From Tersicoccus solisilvae (lineage in GTDB: Bacteria; Actinomycetota; Actinomycetes; Actinomycetales; Micrococcaceae): a DNA stretch of 64,000 nucleotides. Location of the stretch: assembly GCF_014643255.1 (NCBI RefSeq), contig NZ_BMJI01000012.1, forward strand, positions 1-64,000. Direction: 5' to 3'. Numbering within the stretch: position 1 is the stretch's first letter; each line of letters begins with the position of its first letter. The position numbers and the translations under genes are program-made. The notes below the pieces were generated by a model, which was not told the origin of the DNA, made no database searches, and was given only the letters and a program-made list of their open reading frames with translations. Positions 57,483 through 64,000 of this stretch are shown piece by piece.

Positions 57483-58019
57483 TCAGTCGCGAGCGCGGAT
57501 GCCCGCGACCGCCTGCCGCACGAGACCGTCCACCGGCTGCGCGATGTCGAGCACGAACCCGGGCTCCCCCGGGGCCAGCGGCTCGAGCGTCGCCAGCTGG
57601 GAGCGCAGCAGGCTGGGCGGCATGAAGTGGTCGCTGCGGCCCTCCATCCGCTCCTGCAGCACCTCCACGGTGCCGGCCAGGTGCACGTACACCGTGCCCG
57701 GCGCCTCGGCCAGGATGGTGTCGCGGTAGGCCCGCTTCAGTGCCGAGCAGGCGACGACGAGCCCCTGCCCGGACGTGCCGGCGGAGGCCAGGTGCTCCCC
57801 CACGCGGCGCAGCCACGGCCAGCGGTCCTCGTCGGTCAGCGGCGTCCCCGCGGCCATCTTGCGCACGTTCTCGATCGGGTGCAGCCCGTCGCCGTCGACG
57901 AACGGGACCCCGAGCTCATCGGCGATCAGGGCGCCGATGGTCGTCTTCCCGGACCCCGACACCCCCATCACCACGACCAGCGGGGCCGACGAGGAGGCGT
58001 GGCCGGCGGCGTCGCTCAC
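57483..58019 (-). CDS. gntK: Gluconokinase
   Basis: Small P-loop kinase of the GntK type (178 residues) phosphorylating D-gluconate to 6-phosphogluconate. Walker A is [13 protein letters not shown] near residues 17-29. Family motifs [31 protein letters not shown] and the lid region [21 protein letters not shown] are clear. The GTG start overlaps the stop of the dehydratase gene (GTGA). A kinase for gluconate beside a ManD-type dehydratase raises the question of the real pathway substrate. Confidence 0.95.
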   Translation of the reverse strand: MSDAAGHASSSAPLVVVMGVSGSGKTTIGALIADELGVPFVDGDGLHPIENVRKMAAGTPLTDEDRWPWLRRVGEHLASAGTSGQGLVVACSALKRAYRDTILAEAPGTVYVHLAGTVEVLQERMEGRSDHFMPPSLLRSQLATLEPLAPGEPGFVLDIAQPVDGLVRQAVAGIRARD

Positions 58020-59245
58020 CAGTCGTGCACCGTGCCGTCGGCCAGCCGGTTGTAGGGCAGGTAGGCCGGCTGGTACGCGTACTTCGCGGCCTCCTCCTCG
58101 TTCAGCTCGACGCCGAGCCCCGGCTTGTCGCCCGGGTGCAGCAGGCCCTCGACGAAGGTCAGCGACTGCTCGAAGACACTGTTCGTCTTCTCGGAGTGCT
58201 CCATGTACTCCTGCAGCCCGAAGTTGTGGATCGCCATGCCGACGTGCATCTGCGCGGCCAGGCCCACCGGGGAGACGTCGGTCGGGCCGTGGAACCCGGA
58301 CTTGACCTGGTAGACGGCGGCGAAGTCCATCACCTTCTTCAGCGGCGAGATGCCGCCGAAGTGGGTCGACGCGCACCGGACGTAGTCGATCAGCTGTTCG
58401 CTGATCAGGTCCTTGATGTCGTAGATGGTGTTGAAGACCTCGCCGATGGCCAGCGGCGTCGTGGTGTGCTGGCGCACCAGGCGCAGGGCGTCCTGGTTCT
58501 CCGCGGGCGTGCAGTCCTCGAGCCAGAACAGGTCGTACGGCTCCAGGTCCTTCCCGAGCTTCGCGGCCTGCAGCGGCGTCATCCGGTGGTGGCCGTCGTG
58601 CAGCAGGGCCAGGTCCGGGCCGAACTCGTTGCGCACGGCCTCGAACACGCCGGGGATGTGCCGCAGGTACGCGCGGGTGTCCCAGTCCTCCTCGACCGGC
58701 AGGGCGGTGCGCTGGGCCGGCTCGTAGTCGTACCGCTCGCCGGAGGCCTGCGCCTGCGCGGCCACGCCGTAGAGGGCCTTGATGCCGGGCACCGAGGTCT
58801 GCACGCGGATCGCGGAGAACCCGTGCTCCTTCTCGTGCCGGATCGAGTCGAACAGCTCCGGCAGGTCCCGGCCGGAGGCGTGGCCGTAGGTGGACAGGCC
58901 GCGCCGGGAGGCGCCGCCGAGCAGCTGGTAGACGGGCATCCCGGCGACCTTGCCCTTGATGTCCCACAGCGCCATGTCGACCGCGGCGATCGCGGCCATG
59001 GTGACCGGCCCGCGCCGCCAGTAGCCGGAGCGGTAGAGGAACTGCCAGGTGTCCTCGATGTTCGCCGGGTCCCGGTTCAGCAGCAGCGGGACGACGTGCT
59101 CCTTCAGGTACGCGGCGACGGAGAGCTCGCGGCCGTTCAGGGTGGCATCCCCCAGGCCGGTCACCCCCTCGTCCGTCGTCACCTTCAGGGTGACGAAGTT
59201 GCGGGTCGGGCTGGTGATGATGACGTCGGCCGCGACGATCTTCAT
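58016..59245 (-). CDS. ManD-type sugar-acid dehydratase (enolase superfamily)
   Basis: Mg2+-dependent dehydratase of the mannonate dehydratase (ManD/RspA) subgroup, 409 residues. It would convert D-mannonate (or D-gluconate) to 2-keto-3-deoxygluconate. Catalytic Arg147 and Tyr159 (AIRVQ, ALYG), metal ligands Asp217, Glu243 and Glu269, and His219 are present. The [25 protein letters not shown] block is typical. Pro321 follows the active-site His319 in FHGPTD. The ATG at 59245 has AAGGAGA and overlaps the symporter stop. No KDG kinase, KDPG aldolase, UxaC or UxuB gene is nearby. Confidence 0.9.
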   Translation of the reverse strand: MKIVAADVIITSPTRNFVTLKVTTDEGVTGLGDATLNGRELSVAAYLKEHVVPLLLNRDPANIEDTWQFLYRSGYWRRGPVTMAAIAAVDMALWDIKGKVAGMPVYQLLGGASRRGLSTYGHASGRDLPELFDSIRHEKEHGFSAIRVQTSVPGIKALYGVAAQAQASGERYDYEPAQRTALPVEEDWDTRAYLRHIPGVFEAVRNEFGPDLALLHDGHHRMTPLQAAKLGKDLEPYDLFWLEDCTPAENQDALRLVRQHTTTPLAIGEVFNTIYDIKDLISEQLIDYVRCASTHFGGISPLKKVMDFAAVYQVKSGFHGPTDVSPVGLAAQMHVGMAIHNFGLQEYMEHSEKTNSVFEQSLTFVEGLLHPGDKPGLGVELNEEEAAKYAYQPAYLPYNRLADGTVHDW

Positions 59246-60714
59246 GGTCGGTCTCCTTCTTCGATGGGGGCGGGTGCGGGTCGGTCGCCCGAGCGGGGCG
59301 GGGCGAAGTCGTCGGCGACGCGGTGCACGCGCCGGCGCACGATCACGGTCATCAGCTGGGCGAATCGCTTCTCGGTCAGGGGGTAGGTGGCCATCACGCC
59401 CACCGCGATCAGGAAGATGGCCGCCGGCAGCAGGCCCGCCCACAGGGCGATCCCGTCGGCGACGGCCGGGTCCTGCTCGGCGCGGGTGCCGTCGTAGGCC
59501 ACCAGGGCCAGGATGTAGGACGCGAGCGCCGCGCCGACGGCCTGGCCCACCTTGCGGGTGAAGGAGAACGCCGCGTAGGTCGCTCCCTCCGTGCGCAGGC
59601 CGGTGCGGAACTCCCCGAACTCGACGGTATCGGCTTCCATCGCCCACGTCATGGTGTTCAGCAGTCCCATGCCGAAGCCGACGAGGAACAGGCCGAGCAG
59701 GCTCAGCGGCAGGCTGTGCCACAGCGAGTTGCTGGCGGCGAACAGCAGGCCGCCGACCACGGAGCCCAGGCCGGCGAGCACGAAGCCGCGCCGCTTGCCG
59801 AGCAGGCGGGTGACCATCGGCCCGATCGGGCCGACGTAGATGACCGCGCCGGTGGTGATGATGATGACGACGGTGGCGAGCCAGTTGCCGCCGCCGGGAT
59901 AGCGCGCGAGGACGTCGTTGGCGACGTAGACACTGATCGCGGAGACCACGTTCTGGGCGGTGAGGTAGAAGAACGAGGAGACGCACAGCCGCAGCAGCGG
60001 CCCGTTGGCCCGCAGCGTGTGCAGGGTCTGGCGCAGGGACACGCGGTCCACGTCGCGCACCACCGTCTCGCGGGAGGTGAAGAACGTGGTGGCGAACATC
60101 GCGGCGCCGACGACGAGGAACGCGACCGCGGTCAGCGCGAACGTCGTGGCCAGGTCGTCCGAGCTCTTCAGCTGGGGGGCCAGGACGATGGAGAGGAGCA
60201 GGATGGTCACGCCGGACCCGACCATGCGCGCCGAGGCGAGCCGGGACCGGTCGACGGGGTGCTGGCTCATGGCCCCGGCGAGGGAGCCGTAGGGGATGTT
60301 GACCATCGAGTACAGCAATCCGAGCAGGGCGTAGGAGACGGTGGCCCACGCCAGTCTGGCCCCGTAGCCGTCGACCGGGATCCAGAAGCACAGCAGGTTG
60401 GCCGCGAGCAGCGGCACCGAGTACCAGAGCAGGAACGGCCGGAACTTGCCCCAGCGGGTCATCGTGCGGTCGACGATCCGGCCGGCGACGAGGTCGGCGA
60501 ACGCGTCCCAGATCTTGACGAACAGGAAGATGTTGCCGGCGTGCGCCGGTTCGATGCCGACGACGTCCGTGTAGAAGACCAGCAGGAAGAGGCCGGTCAT
60601 CTGGAACGCGACGTTGCAGCCGGCGTCCCCGAAGCCGTAGCCGACGACGCTGCGCCACCGCAGTCGTGGCATCGCTCCCGCGGTGCGGATCGCCGGGCTG
60701 CTCACCGATGACAT
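59242..60714 (-). CDS. GPH-family sugar:cation symporter (copy 1)
   Basis: MFS-like symporter of the glycoside-pentoside-hexuronide family (490 residues, 12 spans). Motifs include [51 protein letters not shown], and [23 protein letters not shown]. It probably imports a hexuronide or sugar acid for the coupled dehydratase. The ATG at 60714 has AAGGAG 5 nt upstream. It has exactly the same length as its downstream neighbour at 60833-62305, so the two are tandem paralogues. Confidence 0.92.
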   Translation of the reverse strand: MSSVSSPAIRTAGAMPRLRWRSVVGYGFGDAGCNVAFQMTGLFLLVFYTDVVGIEPAHAGNIFLFVKIWDAFADLVAGRIVDRTMTRWGKFRPFLLWYSVPLLAANLLCFWIPVDGYGARLAWATVSYALLGLLYSMVNIPYGSLAGAMSQHPVDRSRLASARMVGSGVTILLLSIVLAPQLKSSDDLATTFALTAVAFLVVGAAMFATTFFTSRETVVRDVDRVSLRQTLHTLRANGPLLRLCVSSFFYLTAQNVVSAISVYVANDVLARYPGGGNWLATVVIIITTGAVIYVGPIGPMVTRLLGKRRGFVLAGLGSVVGGLLFAASNSLWHSLPLSLLGLFLVGFGMGLLNTMTWAMEADTVEFGEFRTGLRTEGATYAAFSFTRKVGQAVGAALASYILALVAYDGTRAEQDPAVADGIALWAGLLPAAIFLIAVGVMATYPLTEKRFAQLMTVIVRRRVHRVADDFAPPRSGDRPAPAPIEEGDRP

Positions 60715-60832
60715 GGAACTCCTTCGCGGTGCGTGGGCGTCCCGTCGCGGCGGGACACTGGTCGGTCGTGGCCGCCGGCCCCGGACGCACACCGGGGCCG
60801 GCGACACTCGTGGTCGAGCGTCGGTCAGCGGC

Positions 60833-62305
60833 TCATCGGGCCGGCTCGTCGGGCGGGGTCTGCCGGTCCGGCCGGGAGTGGGTCTCGCGCTCGAGCTCCT
60901 GCTCCAGCACGACGGGGATGCGCCCGGTCTCCCGGCGGATCCGGATCTCCTCGACCAGCCCGCCGTGCACCTTCTCGGTCAACGGGTAGGCGAGCATGAC
61001 GAGCACGGCGAGCAGGGCGAGCACGGCGGGGACGAGCCCGGCCGAGGTCTGGATGCCGCCGAGCGCCTGGTCGCTCTGGGTCGCCGACCCGGCCACGTAC
61101 CCGCCGAGGGAGAGACCCCAGCCGGCGATGCCGCCGCCGATCGCCTGGCCGCACTTGCGGGTGAACGAGAACACCGCGTAGATCGAGCCCTCGGACCGGA
61201 CGCCCGTCTTCCACTCCCCGTACTCGACGGTGTCCGCCTCCAGGGCGAAGACGACGACGTTGTTGCCCAGCGTCCCGAGGGTGGCGACGACGAGACCGGT
61301 GAACCCGAGCGCGGGGACGGAGCTCGGCGTCAGCCAGATGATCAGGCCGCCGAGCACCACGAAGCCGCCGAAGATCAGGTAGAGCCGCTTCTTGCCGAGC
61401 CGGCGGACCAGCATCGGCATCAGGGCGACGAACACGAAGGTCAGCACGAGCTGCGCCAGTGACAGCACCGGGAACAGGGCCGGGGAGCGCAGCACGTCGC
61501 GGATGTAGTAGAGCTGCACGGTGTTCAGGGCGAGGAACGCGCTGAGGAACAGCAGCGAGGACGCCATCAGCAGGAGCAGCGGCTTGTTCTGGCCGACGGC
61601 CCGCAGGCTGTCCCGCATCGAGACGCGGGCCACCGGGCGCTGCACCCGCTCGCGGGCGGTCGCGAAGCAGACCAGGTACAGCACGAAGCCGATCACCATG
61701 AGCACGAGCAGGACCGTGGTGAAGATCCCCTGCAGGTCCGCACCGGTCTTGAGCAGCGGGGACACGAAGGTGCCCAGGCCTGCACCCACGAGGGTGGCGC
61801 CGACCACGCGAGCGGCCCCGAGCTTGGCCCGGTCGCTGCCGGTCTGGGTCATCGCCGCGGCCATCGAACCGTAGGGGATGTTCACCAGCGAGTAGGCCAG
61901 GCCGAGTGCCGCGTAGGTCAGATACGCGTAGATCAGCATCCCGGACTGCCCGATGGCGGGCACGTGGAAGCACAGGAACGCGAGGATCAGCAGCGGGACG
62001 GAGCCGAACAGGATGAACGGACGGAACTTGCCCCAGCGGGTCACCCTCGCGCCGTCGACCACGCGGCCGGCGAAGACGTCGGCGAAGGCGTCGAAGATGC
62101 GCACCACCAGCAGCAGGGTGCCCGCGGCGGCGGCGGAGATGCCCGCGACGTCCGTGTAGTAGACGAGCAGGAACATCGTCGTGGTGGTGAAGGCGACGTT
62201 GTTCGCGGCGTCACCGGCGCCGTAACCGGCGACCTGCCACCAGGGCAGCGGGCGGTGCGCGGCATCGACCGGGGCCGCCGGCGCGGCGGCGCTGGACTGC
62301 TTCAT
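60833..62305 (-). CDS. GPH-family sugar:cation symporter (copy 2)
   Basis: Second GPH symporter (490 residues). It has [53 protein letters not shown], and LVNIPYGSMAAAMTQTGSDRAKL aligned with copy 1. The C-terminal tail is charged. The ATG at 62305 has AAAGGAG 5 nt upstream. A 118-nt gap to copy 1 has no evident gene. Different substrates for the two paralogues are likely but not shown. Confidence 0.92.
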   Translation of the reverse strand: MKQSSAAAPAAPVDAAHRPLPWWQVAGYGAGDAANNVAFTTTTMFLLVYYTDVAGISAAAAGTLLLVVRIFDAFADVFAGRVVDGARVTRWGKFRPFILFGSVPLLILAFLCFHVPAIGQSGMLIYAYLTYAALGLAYSLVNIPYGSMAAAMTQTGSDRAKLGAARVVGATLVGAGLGTFVSPLLKTGADLQGIFTTVLLVLMVIGFVLYLVCFATARERVQRPVARVSMRDSLRAVGQNKPLLLLMASSLLFLSAFLALNTVQLYYIRDVLRSPALFPVLSLAQLVLTFVFVALMPMLVRRLGKKRLYLIFGGFVVLGGLIIWLTPSSVPALGFTGLVVATLGTLGNNVVVFALEADTVEYGEWKTGVRSEGSIYAVFSFTRKCGQAIGGGIAGWGLSLGGYVAGSATQSDQALGGIQTSAGLVPAVLALLAVLVMLAYPLTEKVHGGLVEEIRIRRETGRIPVVLEQELERETHSRPDRQTPPDEPAR

Positions 62306-62477
62306 GAGGGCTCCTTTGCCCACGGCGGAGCCGACCGGCTCCGGAAGGATGGGGTTGAACGGCCACGAGGCCGGGGCACGCGACACAGGCGCGTGGCGTG
62401 ATTCACCTATCGTGTGCCTCGCGCCACCGCGCTTGAAGGAGTTTCCAGCAGTTGCCTCCGGCCCGGTGCCGGCGGCC
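62306..62477 (-). promoter_or_regulatory. Promoter region of the GPH/ManD/GntK operon
   Basis: This 172-bp gap after the LacI-type gene has no gene. A weak promoter (TTCAAG, 17 nt, CACGAT, minus strand) may lie around 62417-62445, with a nearby TGGAAACTCC segment that recalls half of a LacI-type operator. No full palindrome is seen. Confidence 0.35.
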
Positions 62478-63527
62478 TCAGCCGGCGGCGTCGGCGGGGC
62501 GGGCCGGCGTCGAGCGCCGTTCGACGAGCCGGGTGGGCAGCAGCACGGGCCGGTCCACCGCGGGATGGCTGCCGCGCTCGAGCGCGAGCAGGTGATGAAC
62601 GGCGGTGGCCCCGATCCGCGCCAGGGGCGTGGCGATGCTCGAGAGGGCCGGCACGACGAGGCCGGCGAGGATCGAGTCGTCGAACCCGACGACGGCGACG
62701 TCCTCGGGCACGCGCACGCCCGCGGCGAGCACCGCGCGCTGGAAGCCGATGGCCATCAGGTCGTTGTAAGCGAGCACGGCGGGGGTCGGGCGGGCCAGCC
62801 AGGCCGCGGCGGCCGCCTCCCCGCCGGCGATGTCCGGGGCGAACGGTCCCAGCTGCCGGGGCCGCAGCCCGAGCCCGGGCGCGGCGTCGACGAGCGCACG
62901 CCAGCGCACGCCGTTCGCCCACGACGCCTCCGGCCCGGCCAGGTAGGCGACCCGGGACCGGCCGGCCGCCGCGAACAGCTCGGCGGCGTGCCGGATGCCG
63001 GTCGCGTCCCCGACGACGCAGGGTACCCCGGTGACGAACCGGTTGAGCACCACCGTCGGCTTCTGCCGGGCGATCAGCCGGATGCCGGCGTCGGACATCC
63101 GGGAGCTGGTCAGCAGCAGGCCGTCCACGGAGTCCAGCACGCGTTCCAGGATGCTGCGCTCCAGCCGGTCCGACTCCTGGGTGTTGGCCAGCAGCAGCGT
63201 GTAGCCGGCGGCGGTGACCGCCTCCTCGGCGCCACGGATGATGTCGATGAACACCGGGTTGGTGATGTCGGCGACGAGCAGGGCGATGGTGCGGGCCGGC
63301 GGCCGGGCGGTGGGTCCGCGGCGCTGGGTCATCTCCGGCCGGTAGCCGACCTGCTCCGCCGCGCGCCGCACCTTCTCGGCGGTCGCGGCGGTGACCCGGC
63401 CGGGCCGGGCGAACGCCCGGGACACGGTCGACGGCGCGACACCCGCGGCCCTGGCCACGTCGTAGATCGTCACCCGGTCCGTGGGAGCGGCCCCGTCGGC
63501 GGCCGGCAGCGGCCCGTCCTCGGTCAC
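62478..63527 (-). CDS. LacI-family transcriptional regulator
   Basis: Sugar-responsive repressor (349 residues). The N-terminal helix-turn-helix and hinge read VTIYDVARAAGVAPSTVSRAFARPGRV then AAEQVGYRP, residues about 18-60. The periplasmic-binding-like domain follows, with IALLVADITNPVFIDIIRGAEEA and VAVVGFDDSILAGLVVPALSSIATPL. The GTG at 63527 has GAGG 7 nt upstream, 8 nt after purN. It lies upstream of the symporter/dehydratase operon on the same strand and is its likely regulator. Confidence 0.9.
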   Translation of the reverse strand: MTEDGPLPAADGAAPTDRVTIYDVARAAGVAPSTVSRAFARPGRVTAATAEKVRRAAEQVGYRPEMTQRRGPTARPPARTIALLVADITNPVFIDIIRGAEEAVTAAGYTLLLANTQESDRLERSILERVLDSVDGLLLTSSRMSDAGIRLIARQKPTVVLNRFVTGVPCVVGDATGIRHAAELFAAAGRSRVAYLAGPEASWANGVRWRALVDAAPGLGLRPRQLGPFAPDIAGGEAAAAAWLARPTPAVLAYNDLMAIGFQRAVLAAGVRVPEDVAVVGFDDSILAGLVVPALSSIATPLARIGATAVHHLLALERGSHPAVDRPVLLPTRLVERRSTPARPADAAG

Positions 63528-63535
63528 GGCCGGCC

Positions 63536-64000
63536 TCAGCGGGGCACGACGCCGGTGGGCCGCGCGCCCGCGGCGGGCACGAGGGGCGCGGGGTCGAGGT
63601 CCGCGGCGAGCTCGCCGAGGACCTCGACGAGCAGGCGGTGCTCGACGTCCTTCAACCGGGCGTGCAGTGACTGCTCGTCCTCCCCCGGCGCGATGTCGAC
63701 GGCGCGCTGGGCGAGGATCGGGCCGGTGTCCACCCCGTCGTCGACGACGTGCACGGTGACGCCGGTGACCCTGGCGCCGTAGGCCAGCGCGTCGCGGACG
63801 CCGTGGGCGCCCGGGAAGGCCGGCAGCAGGGCCGGGTGGGTGTTGACGATGCGGAACCGGCGCACGACGCCGGGGCCGACGATGCGCATGAAACCGGCGA
63901 AGAGGACGAGGTCGGGCTCGTGGGCGGCGATGGCCGCCTCGAGCGCGTCGTTCCACGCCGCCCGGTCCTCGAAGCGGTCCCGCGGCACCGCGAAGGTCGG
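63536..64000 (-). CDS. purN: Phosphoribosylglycinamide formyltransferase (5' end beyond window)
   Basis: C-terminal 154 residues of GAR transformylase, which adds a formyl group from 10-formyl-THF in purine synthesis. Visible are LFAGFMRIVGPGVVRRF, the catalytic region NTHPALLPAFPGAHGVRDALAYG (His), and VHVVDDGVDTGPILAQ (Asp). The N-terminal part with the glycine-rich GxGSN phosphate loop would lie past position 64000. The frame is open to the window edge. A GTG at 63988 is internal, not the start. Confidence 0.95.
   Translation of the reverse strand, partial: PTFAVPRDRFEDRAAWNDALEAAIAAHEPDLVLFAGFMRIVGPGVVRRFRIVNTHPALLPAFPGAHGVRDALAYGARVTGVTVHVVDDGVDTGPILAQRAVDIAPGEDEQSLHARLKDVEHRLLVEVLGELAADLDPAPLVPAAGARPTGVVPR

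Overview
The window is very GC-rich DNA packed with genes on both strands. It looks like chromosome of a high-GC Actinobacterium, most likely of the Micrococcales. The basis is the gene content and order (eno - septum initiator - DUF501 - ppx), the DUF222/HNH '13E12-type' protein, monomeric NADP-isocitrate dehydrogenase, type II NADH dehydrogenase, a HAIR-type HspR operator, and many leaderless genes with TANNNT boxes. The genus is not decided by anything seen here. No rRNA, tRNA, CRISPR, insertion sequence or prophage was found; this is mainly housekeeping and nutrient-uptake DNA.

Layout. 1-536: a 102-bp tandem repeat array with no convincing gene, then the ndh terminator. 537-11000 (minus): ndh; subtilisin-like protease; ppx, DUF501, ftsB-like and eno; mazG and add; two DedA paralogues. 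11045-18351 (minus): a nucleoside salvage operon read as BMP lipoprotein, ATPase, two permeases, cytidine deaminase, thymidine phosphorylase. 18536-21026 (minus): M20 amidohydrolase and GDP-mannose pyrophosphorylase. 21358-24831 (plus): sdhCDAB. 24911-30957 (minus): 2'-5' RNA ligase-like protein, trpS, xthA, a membrane protein and a drug-type ABC exporter. 31027-34522: GlcD-type FAD oxidase, glyA behind a ZTP riboswitch, and a gamma-carbonic anhydrase. 34591-41250 (plus): ROK regulator, a three-gene multiple-monosaccharide ABC importer, and a Gfo/Idh/MocA oxidoreductase. 41358-46693 (minus): a complete branched-chain amino acid importer. 46975-52173: hsp20 with HAIR operator, a phosphoglycerate-mutase-like phosphatase, icd, purH. 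52285-55882: DUF222/HNH protein with a duplicated 5' end, and two proteins of unknown function. 56030-63527: a metabolite MFS porter, then a sugar-acid cluster (gluconokinase, ManD-type dehydratase, two GPH symporters, LacI regulator). 63536-64000: purN, cut by the window end.

How the genes work together. Three importers bring in nucleosides, sugars and branched-chain amino acids. The nucleoside importer is translationally coupled to the enzymes that deaminate cytidine and phosphorolyse pyrimidine nucleosides, and adenosine deaminase lies nearby. Ndh, Sdh, Icd and enolase serve central carbon flow and respiration. glyA, purH and purN share one-carbon and purine metabolism, and the ZTP riboswitch ties glyA to folate/purine status. 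Regulation visible in the sequence includes the riboswitch, the HAIR operator, a -35 motif shared by the ROK gene and its importer, stem-loops after two binding-protein genes, and about ten leaderless promoters.

The least explained structure is a 20-bp-arm inverted repeat present twice (27500-27570 and 41263-41334). Its arms are identical, its loops are unrelated, and each loop carries its own smaller hairpin. Both copies lie just 3' of genes. The 102-bp array at the left end and the 45-bp duplication at the start of the HNH gene are the next most unusual features.
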